From Acephala macrosclerotiorum (Eukaryota > Ascomycota > Leotiomycetes > Helotiales > Mollisiaceae), in contig MU119219.1 of assembly GCA_014904845.1 (NCBI GenBank), forward strand, positions 62,001-126,000: DNA of 64,000 bases. The letters are read 5' to 3'. The notes beneath the pieces were generated by a model. It was not told the DNA's origin. It saw only the letters and a program-made list of their open reading frames with translations, and made no database searches. Positions 45,169 through 57,259 of this stretch are shown here, one piece after another. Within the stretch, counting starts at the first letter, position 1; the number at the start of each line of letters is the position of its first letter. The position numbers and the translations under genes were made by a program.

Positions 45169-45753
45169 AGAGCTATCGTAGTCAACATATCGCTCAGAAT
45201 ATCCTTGAAGTCGAAGAAGTCGAGTAGGCGCTCGATAGGTGGGGCCAAGAGGAAGGGGAAGAAACGGAGGTAGTGAGCAGACCGATCATGGCGTACACTT
45301 CAAAGTAAGGATACCGAGTACGTAGATCGAGACAAGGAACAGGCAAGGCGAAGGCGGGATTAATACACAGCGATATATTGATCCCACTAGCGCGGAAAGA
45401 AACCCCTCAGGAAAACAGAGGTCCAAGCCTCATGTTTCCGCGGTATTTTATTCGGTATCGATCAAGATATGAGCAGATGGCATCAATCCAGAGTCTAACT
45501 CACCCATCAGCTCGAAGCTGTCGAAGTGTAGCCTCAAGGTTCGAGTAGGTGAGGAAATGGATGTAAGTGTCGTTGATTATTATATGTGATCTAGATGGAT
45601 ACATTGTCATATATTGTGTGAGATTGTATACAAGGAAAGCTACAACAATTCAGAAGATGAAAGCAACAAAACAATCGTGCAACTGCATCTCCCAGATATA
45701 TCAAAGCACATAGAACATAAACAAATGGGTATCAAACACGCACGACTCCCCCT
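45169..45753. other. Intergenic between convergent genes
   Basis: 3' flanks of the 2EXR-like gene and of the giant C2H2 gene. No features recognised. Confidence 0.45.
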
Positions 45754-48700
45754 CTAACGCTTAGAAAATGTGACCTTTGCCGACTTCGACAACACCAAAA
45801 TAGGTAAAGGCACTGGCTCCCACTTTCCTCTTATATATTCCCGATGATGCCTTTCCGCATTCTTCCCCAACAACTTCTCATTGATCGCAACGTTCTTCAC
45901 CTCTCGCAAGGTCTCGGACTTGATGCCACTCCACTCCATTATTGCAGGACAAGTGCGACTCGCAGCATCAAGGACCTTCAAAGCACCGTAATCGCCCAAG
46001 GGAAAGGATGTCCCCTTTTTAAGTTCCCTGGCATTCCAGATGGTCTTCGACCCGTTCTCGACCTTCTCCTGTTTCAGCTTTTCCCCTTTGAGGATGGACT
46101 CGTTCAGTTTGAGAGAAGTCTGAAGTACGGGGTAGCCTTTCGGGTTTGCAATCGACGGAGCTTGAGAACAGCGACGTCCATAGCCTCGATAATCGAAGTC
46201 GAGGCAGGTCATACCCACGATGGCCATCGTCAAGGATTCCTCAGAGTCTCCGAGGAAGCCCGCCCAGGTATGCTCAGATCTGAACAGTGTAACGATCCAT
46301 TCTTCAAAGAAACTCGAGACTGGGTGGGTGATAGCAGGTACAAGAAGCAAAGGCGCCGCAGGTTGACTCTCGTCATCTGATTCGTCCTCAGACTCTCCAT
46401 CAGATTCTCCTTCTGCGTCGAATGCTTCGACCCATAGTCCTCTAAGCTCACGACTGTCCTCATCAATCCCAGTCTCTTCAAGGGCATCTAAGCACTTGGA
46501 GATAGCATCCCCAACATTTTCCTCATATTCTGGATTTGCCTTCCAAAATTTCCGGAAAGATTTTGGACACCGCAATGCCTTGAAGTAAGCATGTTCGCAT
46601 GCCTCGGAGACCCACCGGAACGAGATTCCACGTAGGTAATTTTGCATGCTCGGAGAGCCTAGCAAGTGCAGCAACCTTCGCCTCCTTGCGTTACCAGTAC
46701 AAAGAGATATTTCTACTCCGCTAAAGGCCTCGAGATCGACAGGGTTTTGCAGATTGTGTCTCCACCGTTCGACCAAAGCATCTTTCATCGTGTTCCCATT
46801 CCGACGCTTGTAGGTAATAATTCCTGCCGCGGAAATTATCCCAAGAGCAGTCCCTTGGACTTGCACGGCGTGAGAATCAATGTATCGCTGAGGTCTGAAA
46901 GTCTTAGGGGTCCGCAAAGCTCCTTGTTGATCCAACTTGGTCTTCATGTTGGCCGAACGCTCCATCGTGGGGATGCAGCCCGGATTAACAACGAGTCCAA
47001 ATTCTTTGCTCGCTCCAATCAAAAGAATGTCCGAGGGAGCGAAATACCTTCTAGCCAAATAAGACTGATTTGTTTCGACCTCATTACCCTCCCAGTCTTT
47101 TAATGAGATCCAATGACAGAATACTTCCGAGTCATGCAGTCTCGGAACTCTCCTATTGCTCCTGGTAGTGGGCGTCCAAGGTACGATTGATCCGTTCCCA
47201 ATGTCAAACTGCTGAATGTGGCCAGGCTCAGAGTCCGCAACGATTTTCCACGACGGACCCCAAAGATCGGTCAAAGCATCGATGGACGTGGAAAGGCAAA
47301 GACGTTCAGTTCCCTCATCGGAAAAGTCTTGATGAAAGACCCAAGGCTGCTTCTTCCCCAAGAACTTGTCCAAGCATTGAAACTGACGACGTCGAAGCTT
47401 TATGCTCACATGATTGAACTGCGGAGCGAGGCTTCTGAGAGTCTCATCGTGATAAGCGAACCTTCGCGGAATTTCGAACGATCCAAGGTCCCTCCTCAGG
47501 AGGTCCTTGTCAAATCGCTGAATGTGAGTGCCTGCGTAGGACATGATTCCCAGATCGAGACATTGAGTGGCACACTCCCAGATTATTGGCTGAACCTCGT
47601 TCAGCAACAAATGAGGTAATATACCCATGCTAGTGAGCATGTCCAAGCACTTGGTCGTAAGTCCCATTTCCCAGTCTTCCTCCTCTACGCACGAGTTGAC
47701 CGTATTATCATTGAGTTCACCAAGTCGAATTAGGGAAGTCTGCGAGATGACAGCTCTCAACGCTCTTTCAAATGCTTCGCTCAGCTCAAATATAGCTTGC
47801 GTTGTGACCTGTACGACCTTTGCAACGTCGGGTCGATCATTGTCCTTCACTAGCAGAGAAACTTGCGTGGAACAGAAGCCAGCTCTCTGCAGCCTGGACA
47901 AATTGTCTATTACCCGTACCGCAAGATTATGGGATTCCAGCAGCTGCAGCAAACTTCCAGACCGTGTGAATTTGATAAGAGAAATGACTGATCTGGTATC
48001 AGCGTGTGTATGAAACACAGATGGTGAAATAGGACCGTGAAGAAATATATCATCGTTAGCTTCGCAGCAGGACATGCCATGGTTGTAGGCTGATATCCCA
48101 GAATTATCAAAGATCTTTCGTTCGAGGTCTTCAAGTCTCTCAAAATAGGCCTTGGGATTCAGGATTCGGTCTTCTTGAACTGCTCCATCAAGGTCGGGCT
48201 CCGAGGAAAGGTCTGCCGAATCCAGATCCGAATCTGTATCAACGTCGGGTATAGATATGTCAGTCATTGCAGTGGAGCTGGAAGCGCGGCCTGTCTCTTC
48301 TGAGAAATTTTCTTCAGGACCTGGAGAGACGGATGCTTGTTGTTTGGCGGAAGGAGACTTCGAGGCAGGGTCTTGATCTCGCGCACCTTCCTTCGTGTGC
48401 GGCCGAGTCTGGAGGGCATGCCGTACGTCCTCGGGATGAACAAATTGAGAGGTGTTTCGACGAAGATTCTCAAACGCAATGCCGCCAATGATGAATTTCC
48501 TGATGTGCTCAAGGTTGGGAAAATTCGAATAATTGATGTTGTTACCCTTCTCTGATCCTTCCACTTCACCTTCACCATCACTGGAACCGCTTTGATTATC
48601 TTGGTCTTGCTGAACATGCTGAGCTTTTCGTTTCTCACTTCCTTGGGACTGGGCCATCATCGAGGCCAGATACCTCTCGAGCATTTGTTTCTTGTCAACT

Positions 48701-51137
48701 TGTTGATTGAGATGCGCGGCCATAATCTCCGAGTTCGAGCCATTGTCCGGGCCGCAGACATCGAACAATCTACTTGCTAACCACTGAGCATGCCGTTCAA
48801 CAATACTGGCAGCGTCCTTTTCACGAGGATCCACGGCAGTCTGTTGAAGATCGCGGTGAAAGCCGAGAAATAATCGCCTTATGTTGCGTACAAATCGGGT
48901 CTTGTTCATTCTTCGGGCAGTTTCCTGGAACAAAGACTGTAATTGAGTGTCAGAGTTCAAAATGGAGAGGATCTCTTCTTGGGCAGTTCTGGGGAGTCCT
49001 TGAGCAGCTGAAAGAGATATATCGGACGGAAGGCTTGAGCCTAGTGCGCTATCCCGGAAGGTGTTGAGAGAAGCAATTGATTGAAGATCCCAATCCTGCT
49101 CAAAAGATTGAACAGGCGCTTTGGTGTTGGGAGTGGTAGTCGAAACCGAAGCTATTGAAAATTCCACTGGAGAGAATTGAGAATTTCCGCCCTCTGGAGT
49201 ACATGGCCCGAGAATCTGCTCAACAGGGCTTATAATAGTGTCGGCGTCTACGCTTCTCGCCTCGACCAATTTCAGGATCGGTAATGATATCTGCTCCATA
49301 TGCTTTGCCAGATGCACAGTAAGCTTTCTCCAAGTAGAAAACTGCTTCCCACAGAATTTGCAAGGTCGTCCTGTGGTCTATTCATCGTTTCGTGTTGGCA
49401 TTTCTCAATCATAATCCACGCGGGCTCGGTCAAAAGAGCTTTCTTGATAGCGGCTTTCGTCTTTTGTTTCGGTTCTGGAAAATTGTGCTCTCGGATAAGG
49501 TGCTGCAAGAACATATCCTTACGATAGCAAGGGTGGCTGCAATCTTCAACTTGACATATCCACCATTCCAAGTGGCGATGTCGTTCGTTTTCATGCAGGA
49601 CCCAGGCTGCTTTTCTCTTAAATGATTTTGGCTCTTTGCATTTGTCGTGTGTGCAAGTAAATAGCTGTACGTCCTCGTGTACATGTTTTGTCCAATCGGA
49701 TGGCTTTTGATATCTCTTAGCCTTGAAACAAAGTTGACATTCGAATTCTGCTGGGAACTTGTGGGTTGGTGGCATCGGGATCCCTATAGGAAATGTCTCT
49801 TCAGTGATGGCGCTCTCGCCAGCATCGGAATCATTGCCAGGAAAATCCGTTACGGGTTACATAGCGCCAGAGCTATCGGGATCCCTCGGAAGGCCTTGGG
49901 TGTCCACTAAAGTGACGCCCCCATCCAGGGCCAAGCAGTGACTACCAGCTTGACATGTCCGATTTAAGGTTGCCTGCGTATGTTTCATTCGTAGATCAAG
50001 CAAGTTCTTATAGCGAATCTCTTGTTGATGAGCTATCCTGCTGACTAACCAATTGTACCGTGGCTCCATGTTAGAATTTAGCCTTCGTGTATGGGCCTTG
50101 AACCCATCGTAGGTTGGGATGAGTGGAAGTTGTTCCAAATCGGGGTCCTCTTCTATGTCCACTTCGTCATCGTCATCCTCTTCATCGACGTCTTGTCCCT
50201 GTGTGGGAGGCTGAAAGAACTGGGGTGAAGCCTCCATCTGCGGGACTCTAGGGGTTTCACTCCTGCGACGGTCTCGGGTAACAGTATCTACTTCCACAAG
50301 GCTTGGTGTTGTTGCTAGTGAGGGATGGTCGATACGAGGACTATTGGGAGAAAGGGGTACCGCCATCGGAGAGAGTGGGTACGCGGAGGTCGAAGAGGCA
50401 CTTTGATAATAGGCGATATACTGTGGTGAGTGTCCGTATGATAATGCACTGCCTTCAACGCGGCTCATCGGAACTTGTTGGAAGTTCTCTGAGTCGAAGC
50501 TGTATCTTGTACTGTCGATACCCAGCATATTCAGAGTCTGAAAATCAGAGACAGCAGGTGTCGTTGAATAGGCCTGTGGCATGTAGAAACCATCAGCTTG
50601 AGGGACATTGAGAGGTTCATTCGGCATGGAGTCCGTTGGGGCATTGAAGTCCCCTCGATCAGGGTCTATTGCCGCTTGATTTGGTTGTTCACCTTCATCA
50701 AAATCCACGCCAAAGAACCAGTCCTCGACATCGGTAAATTCATAAGGTCTATACTCGGTATATTCATCATTGATCGCCCCGGTGGAAGAAGGGGCTCCCG
50801 CTTCATAGGGAGAAAACACGCTATGGGGTATTTCTTCGGCATAGGGCTCGGCTGCACTCGCGTTGCCCTTCGCGTCGTCTGCTTCGTGAGTATTCAAGAT
50901 CTGGCGTAAAGCTCTGTTCTGCCTGTCTCGCTCAACTTCCTGGGCACGCTCTGAAAGCAGCTCTTCTTGCTCGGATTCAGGCATAGACATCAACACTGCC
51001 TAGTCTGCGGCGTTCATGGACTTGCCCTCGAGCGGATACTTGTCGCCATCATCGCTGTTGCCATCGTCGAAAGCAACACTGGTAACTATCTCAGCCAGCT
51101 GTTGCCTATCGGTCGCAAATCGATAGGGTTCAGCCAT
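45754..51137 (-). pseudogene. Giant C2H2 zinc-finger protein gene with two stops and one frameshift
   Basis: Reading minus strand from ATG at 51137, one frame runs MAEPYRFATDRQQ to MNAAD, TAG (51000-51002), then AVLMSMPESEQEELL onward for 379 codons to SSGAM, TAA (49857-49859), then PVTDFPGNDSDAG, FECQLCFKAKRYQKPSDW and other C2H2-like cysteines. At about 49364-49369 one base is missing: CQHETMNRPQD should lead into PCKFCGKQFSTWRKL and VHLAKHMEQISLPIL, which continue one frame over for 1,187 codons to 45754. Repairing the three lesions conceptually would give about 1,794 residues. No GT-AG intron can remove any of them. Landmarks (LVSRIAHQQEIRYKNLLDLR, CFKAKRYQKPSDWTKHVHED) are highly conserved in a fungal family of unknown function. 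The C-terminal 1,000 residues include acidic stretches and no recognised domain. Recent loss of function is likely. Confidence 0.75.
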
Positions 51138-51880
51138 ATTCCCGATCTTGGACAGTGGAGAGGGAAACGGAGGATCAGACGATATTGGACTGTGGAGATA
51201 TGCAAGGAGCGATTATGTTCTGAACATGTACTGTCGGAAAAGTCAGCGTATCCAATGGCAGATATGAGGAGAGGATAGAGGTACTATGAGATGTGTATTC
51301 GTTGTCAGGGCTCACGAGTAGCAGTCGATGAGGCTCGTAGCCTCGTGGTCTGAAGATCAATCACAAACATAACATAATCACACAGCAGGAATTGGAATCC
51401 CACGACTTTGATAGCCCATAGATCGCAGATGCATTGGCACGCAGAAGAGGAATGCAAGAAAGTGAGAAGCCTTTGGGAAAAGAGGGTGAATGCGACAAGT
51501 TCATAATTCATTGGTGTGGTGAAGTGAAATGGGAAGGCACGGCACAGCCCAAGCCTCGATCACTGATCAGTGCCTCCGCGCTCAGCCCCAGACAGATCCT
51601 TGCACAGCGGCAAGCCATCATCTCGATGGGGTTTGACACTTCTCTTCACTATCTTCAGATACTGTACACCTTGTGCGTGGAGCATCAATAGGACGACCAT
51701 CTCCACGCTTTCTGCCATCGTTGCGAAAACGTGGAAATGTCTCGGACACCAAAATTTGACCGTCAAGCGGAAGTCGTGAAGCAGAGAATCACGTGGACTC
51801 TGTCGAGCCACCAAGGCCGCTCATGAGGTGGCGGCTGAATCGATCGTATCATCACCCGCTCTCACGGGGCGCTTTTTTAG
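51138..51880. other. Intergenic, no gene seen
   Basis: Promoter side of the giant C2H2 gene, grading into the AT island. Short frames at 51434-51814 have no features. Confidence 0.4.
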
Positions 51881-52335
51881 AATCGTTTAAAACGTTTATA
51901 TTTATTGATCAGATGAATGAGACCGAAGTTTACTCGGTATAATTACGTCGACGAAAGTTTCGCGATAACAATAAAATTAAATACAATATATTAAAAATTC
52001 AAAAATCGAAAAAAATATTAAAATTTATTATAAAAAAAAATAAAAATAAAAATATAATAATAATTTTTTTTTTTATATTATATAAAATTAATATTTTTAA
52101 TAATAAATAATTTTATTTAAATTTAATTAATTTTTATATATATATATATATTTTAAAATTTTAAAATTAAATAAATTTTATTATATAATAAACAAATTAT
52201 AAAAAAACGGAATTATAATAATTATTTATTAGTTTAAAAACTAGTATATTTTAATAAATACTAATCGATACTCTCGTAAAGATTTCGATTAAAGACTAAA
52301 AACTAAATTAAATAAGAGCTTTATTTAGTCCTGTA
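51881..52335. repeat. AT-only island, probably RIP-degraded repeat
   Basis: From about 51890 GC content collapses; 51960-52250 is almost pure A and T with TATA and AATAAT runs. Normal composition returns by about 52340. No terminal repeats or coding remnant visible. Same type as 1-560. Confidence 0.75.
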
Positions 52336-53066
52336 TATAGTAATGGTACTAATACTGTGCTATTGAACTGGGACATCGTTAGAGAGAGCAACAGAGACCG
52401 AGGAAGAAAATATCCTCACGGATTGAATAGCACTTCTAGGAGAAACAGTCCATGTAGCATTGTAGAATGTGCTCGACACAGCGACATCCAAGGACGTGCT
52501 GATGGCTAGAAACACGGCACTTAAACCAGAGTGTATCTTGCTGAGGTTGAAGTTGCCGATTGAGTTGATGAATCCTAACTTCGAAAAATAATGACTGATG
52601 TGGAAAGGCAGCTCCAATCATAGGTATAGAAAATGTAGAAAATCGCAGTGTCAGACCTCAAGCTCAAGAAGTTGACATGCAAAGGATTATGAGTTAGGAA
52701 GTAAACGGTAAATCCAGAAAGTTGATTGAAAAGAAGAAACCAAAATCCAATGAGAACACCTCCACATTAGCAAACCACTCGGCGTGGGACAAGGAACCTA
52801 CGTGGCCCTGCATTTTACAGCTCGGAAACTTCAACCACGAGCCCTTGTTGAACACAAAACACGGTGTGACACCAAAACCACATATTATAGACAAACATTT
52901 TCGTTGTCTAGAAATTGTCGGCAAACAGGAAAGTCTTTCAGTCGTGGATCCGGGGAAGTTCGGCATACGGAGGTACTCTTCACTTTCATCCGACAGTCAT
53001 AAACTATGTCCATAGTTCAGGACGTCCACAACAACCTCCTCCTCTTCCCTAAACGGCATCAGGCGT
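52336..53066. other. Intergenic, no confident gene
   Basis: Minus-strand frames at 52360-52617 and 52694-52966 are short and lack domains. They lie between the AT island and the sugar transporter 3' end. Confidence 0.35.
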
Positions 53067-55018
53067 TCAAACAACACTCGTCCCACTCGACTCCCCAACC
53101 CTCACAACCACACCACCCTTGCCCTCTCTACCGCTCTCACTCAAATCCTCACTTCCAATTTCACCTCCAAATTCACCTACAAGCAACCCCTCTCCTCTCG
53201 CTCTCAGCTCCACATTCTCATTCTTCAGATGCCTCCTCCGAAACGACGCATCGATATCCTCCAACGTCCTGCCTCTCGTCTCCGGCATCCAGAAGATACA
53301 TACTACGACTGTGAGTAGTGTTGTGCTACCGAATAGGAAGTAGACTCCGAACGACGAGTGGGCCAGGAAGATCGGGGTTGTGAAGGCTATTATCCAGTTC
53401 ACCATCTGTTTCTTCGGTCAGCCATCATCCCCTCCCCACCACCTCAACCTCGAACTCAAAGGGGGCAAGAAAAGAGAATGAGAAGCACGAACCCAATTAG
53501 CACTCAAAGCCAAACTACTAGCCCCCGCCCTCGTCTTCGGCCCTTGAATCTCACTCGTATAAACCCTAAACGTAACCCCCCACGTCCCACTAAACCCCAC
53601 CGCAAAAACATAAATAGCAACCACCACCACCCATCCTTTAACACCCCCCACCTCCCCATTTCCCCCAAGAAACAACCCTCCTATCAAAAACATACAAAAG
53701 ACCTGTATTATTCCTCCAAAGATAGCGGAAGGGCGACGTCCCCATGAATCTGCGAAGAGGAAGGCGGGGATTGTGATCAGGAAGATTAACAAAGCGGAAA
53801 TACCGGAAGCGAGGAAAGAAGAAGTGGAGGAGGAAAGACCGGCGCGGGAGAATAGCAATGGGGCGTAGTAGAGGACTCCGTCGATGCCGGAGGCTTGTTG
53901 CATGGCCATTAGAAAAACGCCTAGGCCTGTTTGGCGCCATGCATCTTTCCCAAACACCACTAGAATATCTTTCATCTTAACTTCTGTTTGTGCTTCACGC
54001 TCTCCAGATTCCTCAATCTTTTCTCGTTCTGTTGCATCCTGTTCCCATCAGCCTTCTACTCTCCCGCTACATCAATATCATATAACTTACGATGCCCAAT
54101 TTCTCCCAAACCCCCTTCGCCTCCACATGTCTTCCACTAGCCGTCAACCACCTCGGACTCTCAGGCAAGAAAAGTAACGTCGTGAGAACAAAGAGGTACG
54201 CGATGAATGATTGTAGAGCGAATGGGAGACGCCAGGATAAGGAGGAGGGAACGGAGACGGAGCCGTAGCAAGTGAAATAGCCGGCGCAAACGCCGATCGT
54301 GGTCATGAACTGGGGGATTGAGGCTAGGGTTCCACGGGAGCGGGGTGGGGAGATTTCGGTTATGTATCTGTGAGTTTTAATCAGCTTTTGCTTCCAAGGC
54401 CAAAGAGAAAAAGAAGTGGAAAAAGGAAAGGAAGCAGCTTACACGACGCTGGTACTCAAAAATAACCCCTCTCCAATCCCCTTCACGGCTCGACCAGCAA
54501 TCAACATACCAAGCTTAACACTTCCCGCCTCAACTCCCGCCCCCAACCCAAAAACCGCAGCGCCCAACGCAATACCCTTCAATCTTCCAAGCGTATTCGC
54601 AACATGACCTCCGAAAAATGATGATACCGCGGCGGGGATTAGGATTGTTGATACGACCAGGCCGTGGATTGTTGCGGAGAGAGGTCCAAAAGTGGTGGTG
54701 AATTGGGGCATGGTTGTTAGAGGGCCAATTGTGCCTGTGTCTAGCCTAGAAGGGAATGTCAGCGGAAGAGTAGGTGCGGGGACGTGGAGCGGGGCGGAGC
54801 GGAGAGGAACAACACGGGACAGAGAACAGCAAGAGCGGCAGAGAAAATGGAAATGGAACTAAGAGCGAATAGGCAGGATAAGTCTTGTTATTTGACGACC
54901 AAGTGAAGAAGACTCACCCGAAGAGAATTCCGCCAAGAGAGATGAGTGTTGCGGCTTGGACGTATTTTGGTGGGTTGAGATAGGAGGATATTTTGGAGGC
55001 TATTTTGTTGAGCGCCAT
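53067..55018 (-). CDS. MFS sugar transporter
   Basis: Five exons (minus strand): 55018-54918, 54745-54443, 54367-54091, 54038-53493 and 53405-53067, giving 521 residues. Family landmarks are LDTGTIGPLT after TM1, GRLKGIALG and RAVKGIGEG, then VYITEISPPRSRGTLAS across the second junction, LPESPRWL (central loop), MQQASGIDGVLYYAP (sugar-binding helix), GTWGVTFRVYTSEI and PETRGRTLEDID near the end. Twelve membrane segments are expected, with N- and C-termini inside. Most donors are normal (GTGAGT, GTAAGC, GTAAGT); the last is GTTCGT, joining SANW to MVNWIIAFTTPIF. The tail is Gly/Glu-rich. It imports hexoses or related polyols/disaccharides; the substrate is not predictable. Confidence 0.92.
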
Positions 55019-55780
55019 GGTGGGCAACAGAGGGACGGCAAGCACTAAAATAATTTGAGTGTTCTGAAATGATAAAGAAAGAGTCTGAGGAGCGGGTTCA
55101 ATTCATACTTATAAATTGAGACTCGAGTCAGAAGAATGACGGCGGTACGTGATACAAGCAGTAGCAATTTGAGTGGAAAATTTCTTACGAAACATTGATG
55201 AGTACATGTACATGTGATACTTTTTTGTATGATAAGAGGACAACTTCGGCAGCATGCACATTTTGTAAGCCTCTTCACCGCAATGTTGACATAATTCGAA
55301 GAACAGGAAAGTGTCCCGAGCAAGAGTGGGGCAAGCCCTTCTTGGAAGAGGGCAAGTTTCCCGTAAGTGGGCACGAAAGATACGGGAACGAATCCCGAGT
55401 CCGAAATAACAAAAAAAGAGACTCGGCCCCCGGAGGGCAATAATCTATGAGCTAAGCAAGGAAGCAGACCAGAGCCCGGTAGATCAAGAGAAGTAGCGCG
55501 ACCCCGCGATCCTCCTGAGGGACCCCACTTCGCACTTCCAGCCTTGCGAGGAGGCTATGGTTGAATGCCGAGGCTTCTTACTTCTGTGTGCTAGGTGAGG
55601 TCGTGTACATTCGTGTACCAAGGTTCCATGTGAAATACAGGGAACTCTTGACATGGGATTCTCCATTTTAAACCCATCAACGTGATCCAGCCAGACATTT
55701 TATATAACGAACGCCAACCCATGAGAAAACCCAAACCAGTCTTCAATATATATATGATGTCTAGAGTGAAATCCAAATCT
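55019..55780. other. Intergenic, no gene seen
   Basis: Promoter side of the sugar transporter and 3' flank of the monooxygenase. Short frames only. Confidence 0.45.
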
Positions 55781-57259
55781 TTAGTTGACTTTCTTCAACG
55801 ACTTCGAAAACTTCAACCCAGTCGACAAATTCCCATACGTCGCAACCCAATAATCCGTAAAATAATTACTCCTCGGCTGCCAAGGCGCCACATCCCCCGC
55901 CTTCGGCAACTGTCCCTTCGCCTTATCAATATACGTAGAATTCAAATTCAACACCGGCATATCCTTCATCTTCTCTCCTTTGGGCAAAGTAGGTACAACA
56001 CTCGTCTCTCCTCTTTTCTTCATCTGTTTCAATAATCTACAAACGAGCAAAGCGGTGGCATCGGCGCCGAGCGTCCAAGAGGCGTTGGTGTAGCCGATTA
56101 CGATCGCGGCGTTGGGAATGTCTTGGAGCATGGCGCCTTTAAACATGTATTTTTGGGAAATGTCGATGGGTTTGCTGTCGACGGTGATGTGGGCTCCGCC
56201 GGCGAGGAGGAGTTTTAGGCCGGTGGCGGTAATGATGATGTCTGTTTCGATAGTTCTGCCAGAGGAGGTTTCGATGCCGGTTGAGGTGACGGTCTTGATT
56301 GTGTCTGTCACGACATCGCCGTTCTTTTTGAGGGATTTGTAGAAGTCTCCATCTGGACAGACACAGAGGCGTTGTTCCCATGGGCCGTAAGATGGATTGA
56401 AGTTCGGGTCGATCGGCATGGACTTGGGAAGTTCCTTCTCGGTACCCTTTCGAATGACTTTTCGAGCGGCGTTGGGGAAGGCGCGGCAGAATTTGAAGAA
56501 GAGGAAGGGCAGGACTAAGAACTTCCAGCGCACGAGGGTATGTGCCATCCAAGTCGGTAGCCACCTCCGCATCCAGTCTCCACTGGGGTCGACAGCTGGC
56601 AGAGCGAGGATATAGGTTGGGCTTCGCTGCAGCATAGTAACCTTTTCTGCTTTCTCTGCTAGGTTTGGGAGCAAAGTGATTGCTGTGGCGCCACTTCCAA
56701 CAATGACGATTTTCTTCCCGGTGTAGTCGAGGTGCTCAGGCCAAAATTGGGGGTGAATGATGGTTCCATTGAAGTTCTCCAGACCAGGAATGGTAGTCTT
56801 CAATGGCTCATTGTAGTCGTAGTACCCAGTGCTGAAAATGATGAATTTCCCCCTAAAATCCTTCTGCTCGCCATTTCCATCAACAGTCAAATTCCACTGT
56901 TGTTCCCCAGAAGACCAATCAGCCGCCAAGACCTTGTGGTGAAACTGAATCTTCTTATCGATGCCATTGATCTCTGCTGATTCCCTGACATAATTCCTGA
57001 TTGACTCTCCATCTGCGATAGCCTTGGGTTTGGACCACGGTCGCCATGAAAAGCCGAACGTGTGCAAGTCTGAATCTGATCGTATGCCGGGGTAGCGAAA
57101 CAAGTCCCATGTTCCCCCAATCGCATCGCGAGCCTCGAGGATGGTGTAGCTGTATCCTGGGAACTCGTTTTGCACACGGTATGCTGCGTTGATACCAGAT
57201 ATACCAGCACCGATGATGATCATGTCGTAGTCGACAACCGCCCTCTCGATTGATCCCAT
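55781..57259 (-). CDS. Flavin-dependent monooxygenase, Baeyer-Villiger type
   Basis: Single exon, 492 residues. FAD-binding GAGISG is at 17-22, followed by GGTWDLFRYPGIRSD (substrate/FAD region); the second nucleotide-binding site GSGATA is at 188-193. The Baeyer-Villiger fingerprint F-x-G-x-x-x-H-x-x-x-W-P is present as FNGTIIHPQFWP at 163-174. ATG at about residue 336 region reads ITATGLKLLL, the usual C-terminal FAD contact. The enzyme should insert one oxygen from O2 into a ketone or oxidise a heteroatom using NADPH. No signal peptide or membrane anchor; cytosolic. It is transcribed away from the GMC oxidoreductase 732 bp away, so the pair could be co-regulated and act in the same oxidative pathway. 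Confidence 0.92.
   Translation of the reverse strand: MGSIERAVVDYDMIIIGAGISGINAAYRVQNEFPGYSYTILEARDAIGGTWDLFRYPGIRSDSDLHTFGFSWRPWSKPKAIADGESIRNYVRESAEINGIDKKIQFHHKVLAADWSSGEQQWNLTVDGNGEQKDFRGKFIIFSTGYYDYNEPLKTTIPGLENFNGTIIHPQFWPEHLDYTGKKIVIVGSGATAITLLPNLAEKAEKVTMLQRSPTYILALPAVDPSGDWMRRWLPTWMAHTLVRWKFLVLPFLFFKFCRAFPNAARKVIRKGTEKELPKSMPIDPNFNPSYGPWEQRLCVCPDGDFYKSLKKNGDVVTDTIKTVTSTGIETSSGRTIETDIIITATGLKLLLAGGAHITVDSKPIDISQKYMFKGAMLQDIPNAAIVIGYTNASWTLGADATALLVCRLLKQMKKRGETSVVPTLPKGEKMKDMPVLNLNSTYIDKAKGQLPKAGDVAPWQPRSNYFTDYWVATYGNLSTGLKFSKSLKKVN

Noticed and set aside
45844..48555. Several plus-strand frames of 70-180 codons
   Set aside because: Antisense shadows of the long conserved minus-strand C2H2 frame.
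49759..49941. Possible intron hiding the TAA at 49857-49859
   Set aside because: The frame continues unchanged on both sides with family-like sequence; no GT donor and AG acceptor flank the stop at a workable distance.
51000..51040. 40-nt intron (GTATCC..CTAG) hiding the TAG at 51000-51002
   Set aside because: Too short, poor donor, and removing it would shift the downstream frame.
52360..52966. Short minus-strand frames next to the AT island
   Set aside because: No domain, no signal peptide, no splice context; kept as intergenic.
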